This document shows positions 16,339 through 23,452 of a DNA stretch of 34,409 nucleotides, piece after piece; position 1 is the first letter of the stretch, and every line of letters begins with the position of its first letter. Below the pieces are notes generated by a model. The model saw only the letters and a program-made list of their open reading frames with translations. It was not told the DNA's origin and searched no databases. The stretch comes from Euryarchaeota archaeon SCGC AAA252-I15 (GTDB lineage: Archaea > Altiarchaeota > Altiarchaeia > IMC4 > SCGC-AAA252-I15), in contig AQSC01000048.1 in assembly GCA_000402775.1 (NCBI GenBank), positions 1 through 34,409 of the forward strand, in the 5' to 3' direction. The translations under genes were made by a program, and so were the position numbers.

Positions 16339-16502
16339 TTTTCAAGCACCTCAAGCGAAGACTTAACTTTCATTAAGGCCTTTTTCAACCGCTCTTTTCT
16401 TTCACCGCCTAATTCGTGTTTTGGAGCTGTTTCTCGCAGGAGTTCACGCACTTCCTCTAATGCGAAAAGGGCCTTAAAAACATTTTCTGTTTCCGACGTC
16501 AT
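16326..16502 (-). CDS. 58-aa helical protein overlapping SepCysS, possible SepCysE-like partner
   Basis: The ORF from ATG 16502 to TAA 16326 encodes 58 residues, highly charged and predicted all-helical (VFKALFALEEVRELLRE, then ERKERLKKALMKVKSSLEVLEKW). It overlaps the SepCysS start by 13 bp, so translation is coupled. Methanogens have a small adaptor, SepCysE, that joins SepRS and SepCysS, and related sequence is sometimes fused to SepCysS. Position and helical character make this ORF a candidate for that role, but I cannot show homology. Confidence 0.6.
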   Translation of the reverse strand: MTSETENVFKALFALEEVRELLRETAPKHELGGERKERLKKALMKVKSSLEVLEKWSQ

Positions 16503-16531
16503 TTTCCCATGTAATTAATCAAGTTTGGGTA

Positions 16532-16774
16532 TTAAATCAATCTTTTGCGATAGGAGTATGCGAGGACCATGAGTATTAGCGCGATAATCGATATGGCGGC
16601 GGCTGATCTACGGTCTGTTCCGAAGATTAATGGTATTGGACCGAGGAACACTACTCCGCCACCTTTTATGGTTGTGTTTGGATCTTTTCCCGAGAGGATA
16701 ATGCCTGCGAAAACTGTTAGAATGCCCAGTAAAATCAGTGTAAGGCCCACTGTTACGAGTATCCCTTCATTCAT
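16532..16774 (-). CDS. DUF131 (TIGR00304) family membrane protein
   Basis: 80 aa from the ATG at 16774 (MNEGILVTVG). Two hydrophobic segments near 5-26 and 55-74 flank the conserved KGGGVVFLGPIPLIFGTDRR motif of this archaeal family of unknown function. An in-frame ATG at 16816 would add 14 residues but lies upstream of a TTTAAAG TATA-like box (16792-16798), whose spacing fits a leaderless start at 16774. Divergent from the phosphate genes. Confidence 0.8.
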   Translation of the reverse strand: MNEGILVTVGLTLILLGILTVFAGIILSGKDPNTTIKGGGVVFLGPIPLIFGTDRRSAAAISIIALILMVLAYSYRKRLI

Positions 16775-16802
16775 ATAATATAGCTGGATCGTATCTTTAA
16801 AT
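16773..16802. promoter_or_regulatory. Divergent promoter between DUF131 and the DUF47-PiT operon
   Basis: ATATAATATAG at 16773-16783 lies about 38 bases before the ATG at 16817 and would give a transcript starting near 16804 with a short leader. The minus strand has TTTAAAG at 16792-16798, about 21-25 bases before the DUF131 ATG. No phosphate-responsive operator can be recognised. Confidence 0.45.
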
Positions 16803-16816
16803 GATTGGTAATTCAA

Positions 16817-17479
16817 ATGAGTTTGTTCGGTTTGCCGTTTTTTGGGAAAAATAAGGAGAGAGAAACAATAGAACTCCTTAAGCAGGATATGGCATTGATT
16901 TATGAGAGTTCCTGCATGCTGGTAGAGCTTTTTAAGGCCTTTAATTTAGGGGATGAGGGCAAGGTTTCCGATAAGGCGAGTGTGATCGATGATTTGGAAA
17001 AGCAGGTTGATGGCTTGCGAAGGCGGATTGAGGAGAGCATTTATTCGGGCGCCTTCTTACCTATGGGTAGGAGCAGAGTCTTTGATTTTGCGGAAAAAAT
17101 CGATGATATCGCCGACTCGGTACAAGATACCGCCCACATGTTCGGTTTTATTGCGAATGATCTGAGGATTCCTGGAGTGGATGGTCTTTTAGGTGAACTC
17201 CTTGAAGTGACGAGGGAGTGTGTTTTAAAATTGAGGGAGGCGGTAGACAGTATTGGTGTATCCGATGATTTGAAGTCCTTGATTATCGAAGTTGAGGATA
17301 TCGAGCATAAGGCAGACTTGATTGAGGAGAATATTTTCAGGGTTTTGTATGAGGGAGAGCACTCTACCAAGCCTTTGATTCTTTATTCAAAATTGATTGA
17401 ATTTGTGGGTATGATTTCAAACAATTGTGAGACTGCTTCAGATACTCTTTCGATGATTGATTTGATCCTCAAGCCTTGA
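16817..17479 (+). CDS. DUF47 PhoU-like accessory protein of PiT transporter
   Basis: 220 aa, all-helical, cytoplasmic, of the DUF47/TIGR00153 family, whose members resemble PhoU and are encoded next to low-affinity phosphate transporters. The N-terminal SLFGLPFFGKNKERE, the central SRVFDFAEKIDDIADSVQDTA and the late DIEHKADLIEENIFR helices carry the Asp/Glu pattern expected for metal or phosphate sensing. The ATG at 16817 is preferred over an in-frame TTG four codons upstream. The PiT gene follows with one base between stop and start, so this is an operon and the protein probably gates or regulates the transporter. Confidence 0.88.
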   Translation: MSLFGLPFFGKNKERETIELLKQDMALIYESSCMLVELFKAFNLGDEGKVSDKASVIDDLEKQVDGLRRRIEESIYSGAFLPMGRSRVFDFAEKIDDIADSVQDTAHMFGFIANDLRIPGVDGLLGELLEVTRECVLKLREAVDSIGVSDDLKSLIIEVEDIEHKADLIEENIFRVLYEGEHSTKPLILYSKLIEFVGMISNNCETASDTLSMIDLILKP

Positions 17480-17480
17480 A

Positions 17481-18482
17481 ATGGATGTTTTCTTAACTGC
17501 AAGTCTTTTGACTGCGATTTTCGTTGGAATAGGTATCGGAGCGAACACTGTCCCTAAGGCTATTGGGACTGTCCAGTGTGTTCTCTTTAAAAACTATTTT
17601 AAGCTTGCCCTGTTTTTGTCAATTTTCATTATGTTGGGTGGTGTTTTACACAGCCATAGCATTTCAAAGACTATTGGTAAGGGACTTATCCCAAGCGGCA
17701 ATTTCGAGGGGAACTTTAGGGTTGTTTGTATTCTTTTTCTGACTACAGGTTTGATCACTCTCGGATTGAGTTTTATGGGACTGCCGGGTTCGGTAAGCCA
17801 GATAATGGTGGGAAGTGTATTGGGGGTGGGTTTGGCTATGGGTCTTTCCGAAGAGATTCACTATGCATTAATCTTTAAGATAATTGCAGCCTGGGTTTCC
17901 ACGCCAATCTTAGCGTGCGCCATAACTTACCTCATATACAAGACTATTGTGCCATTTATTGAGGATAAGACGGGGATTGTTAATTTCAGCAGGATCTGCA
18001 TGCTGTTAACACTATTGGGTGCAATAATCATATCCTACGATATTGGGGCAAACAACGTCGGAGTAATCTTGGGGCCTTTAGTGGGATCGGATTTGCTGCC
18101 TGAAACAAATATTTTCGGGATTATATTAACGCCTCGAACTACGATGGCGTTAGCTATAGGCCTCTTGTTATCATTTGGGGCTATACTTCTGGGCGAGCCT
18201 ATTGCACGCACTGTCGGGAAAAAAATCTGTATGCTCGATCCGATTTCGGCTTTCAGTTCCCAGTTGGGGGCGGGGATTGTGATCTATTTGTTCATAAACT
18301 TTGGGATTCCGGTTTCCACGGGCCAAGCGGTTTTAGGGGGTATTTCAGGTGTTAGTTTGTCTCGTGGGAAAAAATTTTTTGGCAATAAGATTATGGGGAA
18401 AATTGTTATTTTGTGGCTCAGTACCCCCCTTCTCGCCCTTGGGCTTTCAGCCTTATTATACCGGATTATAGTAATATTATAG
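17481..18482 (+). CDS. PiT-family inorganic phosphate permease
   Basis: 333 aa with about 10 membrane helices, the length of prokaryotic PiT transporters, which move phosphate (with metal and H+ or Na+). The duplicated signature is present but altered: GANTVPKAIGT at residues 20-30 and GANNVGVILGP near 188-198, where the family consensus is GANDVANA. Both therefore lack the conserved Asp. The second-half motif GIPVSTGQAVLGG is intact. The change could mean a different anion or coupling ion, since some family members carry sulfate. Pairing with DUF47 supports phosphate. Stop is TAG. Confidence 0.85.
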   Translation: MDVFLTASLLTAIFVGIGIGANTVPKAIGTVQCVLFKNYFKLALFLSIFIMLGGVLHSHSISKTIGKGLIPSGNFEGNFRVVCILFLTTGLITLGLSFMGLPGSVSQIMVGSVLGVGLAMGLSEEIHYALIFKIIAAWVSTPILACAITYLIYKTIVPFIEDKTGIVNFSRICMLLTLLGAIIISYDIGANNVGVILGPLVGSDLLPETNIFGIILTPRTTMALAIGLLLSFGAILLGEPIARTVGKKICMLDPISAFSSQLGAGIVIYLFINFGIPVSTGQAVLGGISGVSLSRGKKFFGNKIMGKIVILWLSTPLLALGLSALLYRIIVIL

Positions 18483-18488
18483 TGTATT

Positions 18489-20456
18489 ATGAATTGGAAG
18501 CCGTATCTGATATTGTTCGTATTGATTGGTAACGCCTGCGCTGTCGAGCAGATGTTAGTTGAAAAATGGGAGTATGCAACGCGTGAAAAGCCAAACAATA
18601 TTTTTGCGTTGAATGTCGACGGCAATCCCGCCAAAGAGATTATCGTGGATGCTGAGAGGAGTGGTAAGATAATTGCGATAGATCGGGCGGGAAATGAGAT
18701 ATGGCATTATAATCTTCGAGGAGTCATATCGGATTTGTATGTTTCGGAGTTTCCGGAGGGTGGGGGGGAAGTGATCGGGTGTGCTTTCAGCAGAGTCTAC
18801 CTTTTAAACGATGACGGCTCCAGGAAGTGGGAGTATAATACCATGGAAAAGGAGGTTGCGAGCGTTTATCTTTCCGACCTTGATTCGGACGGTAAGGGGG
18901 AGGTCGTCTTCGGAAGCGCGCACGCTAGGGGGAATAAGCTTTACATCCTTGACGATGACGGGGAGAGTTTTGCTGTTCGAAGGTTTACGAGATACATGTA
19001 TCCTAGCACTATTGCTTCGGCTGATTTTGACGGGGACTCTCGCGAGGAGGTGGTCGTAGGATTTGCCGGATACTCTATGAACACGCTAGCTCAAAATTTT
19101 GAATTGGGGTACATCAAGTCGTCTTCTGTTATGGCTTACGACTTGAACGGTGATGAATTATGGTCGTTTCCAACTATTGGGGGGGTTAAAAGCTTGGTTA
19201 TTGCTGATGTTGTCGGCGACGAGAAGATGGAAGTCGTAATCGGGTCTAACAAGCGCGTTTACTTGGTGGATGATAGGGGCGTATTGCTTTGGGATTATGG
19301 GACTGGGGACTTAGTCTATGATCTTGCTGTCGCTGACGTAGACGGTGACGGTCGAAAGGAGGTTGTCGCAGGTTCGGATAAGGTTTATGTTTTGAAGGAT
19401 GATGGTGGACTCTCATGGGTTTCACCCAGACACACGGGAGTCTATGGTATTGAGGTTGCCGACTTGGACGGTGATGAAATACCAGACGTCATCGCCGGAA
19501 CCACGAAAATCCTAATCTACGACAGCTCAGGGAAAGTAATGTGGAGCTCCAGCGACTTGGGGGAAATCACTGATCTTAAGGCTGAAGATCTTGATTCAGA
19601 CGGATACTTCGAGGTTTTCGCCTCAACCGAAGAAGGTAAAGTAGTTTATTTCGAATCAGTGCAGTATGGGAAGGGGAAGAAGGCAGACCACTGGCTTTCT
19701 AAGGCTCGTACAGCATACAACACGAAGGAATACGATGAAGCAGTTGCAAATGCCCAGACGGCTAAACTATTATTCCAAGAGCTTGCCCAGGCGTCTAAGA
19801 TGAATGATGCCCAGGATGTGGCTGACAAGGCACGAGATCATAAGGAGGCGGACATTTACTTGAGCGAGGCCTTTGAGGCTTTTGAATCAGAAGATTTCGG
19901 GGAATCCAGGGTTCTCGCTGAAAACGCTTCAGCAATTTATAATAAGTTGAAGGACGCGATTCCTTTAGCCCAAGCTCTTAAACTGGCCCATAGAAGCAGT
20001 CTTAAACCGCAGACTGATGCAAACTACACTAAAGCATTGGAGTATAAGGAATTAGGAAACTTTAGTGAAGCGAGCACTCACGCAAGGACCGCGCTTTCAG
20101 GATACACTGAGCTTAATTTAACGGAGGCAGTTGTGGAGGCTGAAGGCTTGATTGTGGATCTTGAAAGGTTGATTGAGGCGGGAGAATACTATGACCGGGC
20201 TGAAGTCGCGTATGTTGGGAAAAAGTTTTCTGAAGCATCTGTTTTGCTTGATAAGTCTGGTGAGATTTGCCAGGAGTTAGAGTTTGATGAATGCTTGAAT
20301 CGGGTGAATGAGCTTGAAGGGAAGATTAGTGAGACCAACACCGTGAAAAGAGTTGCCCTTGTTGGGGGTGTGGGAATTGTTATCCTAGTTTTCACAGGAA
20401 TTGTACTCGCCTTAATAGTCACGTTTCTCAGCTTGAAAAAGAAAAATAGGATTTAA
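18489..20456 (+). CDS. Membrane-anchored beta-propeller protein with TPR-like region
   Basis: 655 aa. A signal peptide spans 1-18. Residues about 25-390 hold repeated D-x-D-G-D-x-x-E-V-V-x-G-S units (FG-GAP/VCBS or PQQ-like blades), for example VADVDGDGRKEVVAGS, which probably bind calcium and form a 7- or 8-bladed propeller. Residues about 395-610 are helical repeats of Ala/Glu-rich TPR-like type (YNTKEYDEAVANAQTAK, LGNFSEASTHARTA). One C-terminal membrane helix (about 622-648) and a KKKN tail anchor it facing outward. It starts 7 bp after the PiT stop, so it may be cotranscribed. Partner unknown. Confidence 0.8.
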   Translation: MNWKPYLILFVLIGNACAVEQMLVEKWEYATREKPNNIFALNVDGNPAKEIIVDAERSGKIIAIDRAGNEIWHYNLRGVISDLYVSEFPEGGGEVIGCAFSRVYLLNDDGSRKWEYNTMEKEVASVYLSDLDSDGKGEVVFGSAHARGNKLYILDDDGESFAVRRFTRYMYPSTIASADFDGDSREEVVVGFAGYSMNTLAQNFELGYIKSSSVMAYDLNGDELWSFPTIGGVKSLVIADVVGDEKMEVVIGSNKRVYLVDDRGVLLWDYGTGDLVYDLAVADVDGDGRKEVVAGSDKVYVLKDDGGLSWVSPRHTGVYGIEVADLDGDEIPDVIAGTTKILIYDSSGKVMWSSSDLGEITDLKAEDLDSDGYFEVFASTEEGKVVYFESVQYGKGKKADHWLSKARTAYNTKEYDEAVANAQTAKLLFQELAQASKMNDAQDVADKARDHKEADIYLSEAFEAFESEDFGESRVLAENASAIYNKLKDAIPLAQALKLAHRSSLKPQTDANYTKALEYKELGNFSEASTHARTALSGYTELNLTEAVVEAEGLIVDLERLIEAGEYYDRAEVAYVGKKFSEASVLLDKSGEICQELEFDECLNRVNELEGKISETNTVKRVALVGGVGIVILVFTGIVLALIVTFLSLKKKNRI

Positions 20457-20497
20457 AATCATTTAATACAATAGTTTAAACAGATAGGTGATTGAAT

Positions 20498-20959
20498 ATG
20501 GCGTCTAAGAAAAAAACTCCGCAGGATAAGAAAAAGCTTGCTGTCAAGAAGAAAAAACTTGAGAAAAAGAAGAAGAAGCTCGAGAAAATCGAGCAACGTC
20601 TGAAAAGAGTGGATAAGGATCTCATAATCATTGAGAAGGAATTACGGTTGGGTGAAGGCTTAAGGTCTAAGGTTGTTGACGCAGACTTAAAGCGGATTGA
20701 GACCAGGCTCATGCACCTTGACTTCGATAATATCGAAGGTTTGGAGGAAACCGACCCCCCAAAATTTTATAGGAAATTCGTTTTCAAGTGCAAGAAGTGT
20801 AAGAGCGGATTCGACAAGAACATTAAGGTGCCGCCCATAAAAAAGAGGATAACCTGCCCCTCCTGCGGGAGAGACCATACGTTAGGATTGTACCCGAGCT
20901 CCAGATTTTATAATGTCGAGCACTCGCAGGACATTGTGATAATAAAGGTGAAAAGGTAG
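20498..20959 (+). CDS. Lys-rich coiled-coil protein with C-terminal zinc ribbon
   Basis: 153 aa from the ATG at 20498; GGTG lies 9 bases upstream. Residues 1-65 are extremely Lys-rich and predicted coiled coil (KKKLEKKKKKLEKIEQR). The C-terminal half contains two Cys pairs, CKKC and CPSC, in FKCKKCKSGFDKN...ITCPSCGRDH, a typical zinc ribbon. The basic charge suggests nucleic-acid binding, but no named family is recognised. It is convergent with the next gene (7-bp gap). Stop is TAG. Confidence 0.75.
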   Translation: MASKKKTPQDKKKLAVKKKKLEKKKKKLEKIEQRLKRVDKDLIIIEKELRLGEGLRSKVVDADLKRIETRLMHLDFDNIEGLEETDPPKFYRKFVFKCKKCKSGFDKNIKVPPIKKRITCPSCGRDHTLGLYPSSRFYNVEHSQDIVIIKVKR

Positions 20960-20966
20960 GCTATGC

Positions 20967-21965
20967 TTATTTCTTCCAGATTTCCTTTTTTGCTTCGCTG
21001 ACAAGGTCTTTTGAATAGCCTTCCTTGACTAGGGTTTTCGGGTCTTCTCCGTCGCGTAAACGCTTTTTAAGTTTTTTGAGAGTCTTCTCATCCCTAGACT
21101 CCTTTAAGGTTAGTTGCTCTGCTTGTTTTATTTTCTTGGATTTATTTATGAGAATGATTACGGCTACTATGAACGCCCCCATGATGATGGAGGCGAGTAG
21201 TGTTTGAGGGTTGATTCCTGCAAGAGGGTTGTTTTCTTCCTTTAAAGTGGTTGAGGTTGTCAGAATTTTAAGACAGTCTGTCGGACAGGTTTTATCAGAC
21301 TCATAATCCTCGCACACATTGTTTCCGCAAGAGTCTTCCGCCCCCACAATACAGTCTGCATCTTGGTTTTCAGCACAATCAGGGTCGCATTTGCCGTCCT
21401 GCCTTTGATCACAGTAACCATCCCTCAATCCAGACGCACAATCTTGAGGGCACACGCCATAATGCTCGTTTTTTTCTGGCTGGCAGATGAAATCATAATT
21501 GCAATTACCATTTTCCCCGGCATACTTTACCTCGATGGGAAGGGAATAAATTGTGTTTCCAAACTGGTCTACTAATATAGTGGCCTCCAACTGATCACTT
21601 TTCCCCTTAATTGAATTTGGAATACCTTCAAATACCAGGGCATACTCTATAGTAATATTTCCCCCTGCTGGAACGAGCACATTCTTAAAGCGGACTACCT
21701 TCTCAAAAGAGATTGGACTTCCAACCTCAACCTCGAATTTGGTGTTTTCAGACTCGTGAAAACCTGCGAATTTTGGCAGTGTAACATAAACCGTCGCGGA
21801 AAAATCCCCTCTATCAGGATTTATTACGTTTATTGTAGCTTCCACCACATCACCTTCGGAAACTTCAACTTCAGAAAGCCTTTGATCCAGGAAAATGTCG
21901 GGTGAAGCAGAGGCAACACTTACGAACAATACCATTAAAAAAACGAGCACCATAATATTTTTCAT
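20967..21965 (-). CDS. Anchored Ig-like protein with CGNxxC Cys-rich motif
   Basis: 332 aa from ATG 21965, which lies one base after the preceding stop; longer in-frame starts would run into that gene. It has a signal peptide (1-20), a CARDB/DUF11-like beta domain (about 22-150) and a Cys-rich region (about 160-232). The latter ends in CGNNVCEDYESDKTCPTDC, also found twice in the DUF333 protein of the same operon. A Thr-rich linker, one membrane helix near 255-273 and a basic 60-residue cytoplasmic tail follow. It is last of the operon. Probably a surface component of the same complex. Confidence 0.75.
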   Translation of the reverse strand: MKNIMVLVFLMVLFVSVASASPDIFLDQRLSEVEVSEGDVVEATINVINPDRGDFSATVYVTLPKFAGFHESENTKFEVEVGSPISFEKVVRFKNVLVPAGGNITIEYALVFEGIPNSIKGKSDQLEATILVDQFGNTIYSLPIEVKYAGENGNCNYDFICQPEKNEHYGVCPQDCASGLRDGYCDQRQDGKCDPDCAENQDADCIVGAEDSCGNNVCEDYESDKTCPTDCLKILTTSTTLKEENNPLAGINPQTLLASIIMGAFIVAVIILINKSKKIKQAEQLTLKESRDEKTLKKLKKRLRDGEDPKTLVKEGYSKDLVSEAKKEIWKK

Positions 21966-21966
21966 T

Positions 21967-22773
21967 TCAACAATTGCACACATTTGAAAACGGATCTCCA
22001 CTATTCATCTTTAATTCATCCCTACCGTAAGCCTTAACGTCAGAAATCGATGCGATACACCCCGAATCAGCACAAGAACACTGGGAACACTGACTCCTCC
22101 AATCATTAAGCCAGACCAGGCTTTGACAACAAGTCAAATCCAATATCCACCAATCCATTTCCCCTGAAGAATCAGTCCTATACGCTAAAACAGTGTGACC
22201 AACACCCCTATCAAAACCTAGATTACCTTCAGTCTGAAACTGCCAAATAGAAAGGCGGTTTTCAGAAACCCCAAGATTCCTGATAAGAGAATATAAAACA
22301 CCAGACCAATGAACACTAGTGCCATACGCTCCAGAACCCCCAAATAAGGGAGTAGGGTGAGGGTAGCCCAGGATGTCTGAGGGGGTGGTCTCAACGCACG
22401 AATCATAACTTAAGCGTTTACGCCACATAAGACTCCCCCGCCTCCACTGGTATAGACTCGACACTTCCATGAATATTTTACGGACTGCCTCATCGTACCT
22501 ACCATACCTAACATTCAGCCTTAATTCAGGATTAGTGTAAACCCATTCGTCAAGTTTCAACATTAACGGAGAATCAACGTTCTCTCTCTCATCACTTGAA
22601 GCGATCTCGATGACATTTCCAACGTAAACCATGTTCGTGAACAACTTACTCGAACCTAAAGAATAAGAGCATACGGCATTACTATTTAATGCCGTGTTTT
22701 CGCTTCCAGTGGTTCCGGCAAGTAACACTAGGACAGTAAATACCAACAATACCGTTTTGACTGCCCCTTCCAT
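21967..22773 (-). CDS. Secreted Cys-rich protein with transglutaminase-like core
   Basis: 268 aa with a signal peptide (1-23). The region 150-215 resembles a transglutaminase/papain-like core: GTSVHWSGVLYSLIRNLGV, then GHTVLAY with His193 and WWILDLT with Asp212. The expected nucleophile Cys in the first motif appears to be Ser153, so it may be inactive or use another residue. Several Cys pairs follow (CC, CSQCSC). It starts one base after the DUF333 gene's TAG and is followed after one base by the Ig-like gene, so the three are tightly coupled. The fold assignment is tentative. Confidence 0.6.
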   Translation of the reverse strand: MEGAVKTVLLVFTVLVLLAGTTGSENTALNSNAVCSYSLGSSKLFTNMVYVGNVIEIASSDERENVDSPLMLKLDEWVYTNPELRLNVRYGRYDEAVRKIFMEVSSLYQWRRGSLMWRKRLSYDSCVETTPSDILGYPHPTPLFGGSGAYGTSVHWSGVLYSLIRNLGVSENRLSIWQFQTEGNLGFDRGVGHTVLAYRTDSSGEMDWWILDLTCCQSLVWLNDWRSQCSQCSCADSGCIASISDVKAYGRDELKMNSGDPFSNVCNC

Positions 22774-22774
22774 T

Positions 22775-23416
22775 CTAAATCTTGTAACCTTTTTTCCTCA
22801 ACAAGTATATTGCCACTACCAAGAGTATTATGACCCCTATTGCCAGCAGGATGCTCTCATAGTCTTGTTTTTGGACGTCTTGGGGTGCTGGTTGAACTGG
22901 TTTACAGTCGTTGGGGCAATTAACCGAATCCTCACCTGCGTCACAGATGTTATTCCCGCACAACATGTGCACCGTAGTTGTTTTATCGGGTGCACAATCC
23001 TGCGGGCAATTATTCGAATTCTCACTCAACTCGCATATATTGTTGCCGCAAGTTGGAAAGTAGACTTTCCCCTCAACGAATTCACCCAACTGTGCATCCT
23101 CTTTAACGAGTTGAGTAACCCATTTTTCGGTTCCGTCGGGAAGAATGCATACAGCTTCCCCAGCGCCCTTTTTAAGCTCCCAACCCTTTATCGCGCAGTA
23201 ACTGTATTCTTCCGCACATTCACCCCGGACGAAATCCGCAGCAATACAACGGGTTCCGTCGGGCATGATGCAGATGCCCGTCACCCCCGAAGGAGACTCC
23301 TCTAAAGTGTATTCGTAACCCATCCTCTCACAGTAAACTGCCATAGGGTTTTTCATGGCTGAAACATAGCCGATTAACAAAAGCACCATTGTAATTACCA
23401 CTATTTGTTTTTTCAT
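22775..23416 (-). CDS. DUF333 and CGNNIC-repeat surface protein with C-terminal anchor
   Basis: 213 aa. A signal peptide covers 1-20. A DUF333 unit spans about 22-68 (NPMAVYCERMGYEYT...MPDGTRCIAADFVRGEC) and a second, degenerate unit about 70-110 (YCAIKGWELK...ILPDGTEKW). Two CGNNIC repeats (CGNNICELSENSNNCPQDC and CGNNICDAGEDSVNCPNDC) lie at about 123-167, one membrane helix near 185-203, and a short RKKGYKI tail closes the protein. A Shine-Dalgarno GGAGGT lies 11 bases before the ATG. The motif links this protein to the Ig-like protein at the operon's end. Function unknown; probably disulfide-bonded and outside the cell. Confidence 0.8.
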   Translation of the reverse strand: MKKQIVVITMVLLLIGYVSAMKNPMAVYCERMGYEYTLEESPSGVTGICIMPDGTRCIAADFVRGECAEEYSYCAIKGWELKKGAGEAVCILPDGTEKWVTQLVKEDAQLGEFVEGKVYFPTCGNNICELSENSNNCPQDCAPDKTTTVHMLCGNNICDAGEDSVNCPNDCKPVQPAPQDVQKQDYESILLAIGVIILLVVAIYLLRKKGYKI

Positions 23417-23452
23417 TTTAACTCATACCTCCGAGTTATCATACATTTTCAC

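Noticed and set aside
22694..23305. Plus-strand ORF of 203 codons
   Set aside because: It lies antisense to two well-supported genes (DUF333 and transglutaminase-like) with signal peptides and SD sites, and shows no protein-like features.
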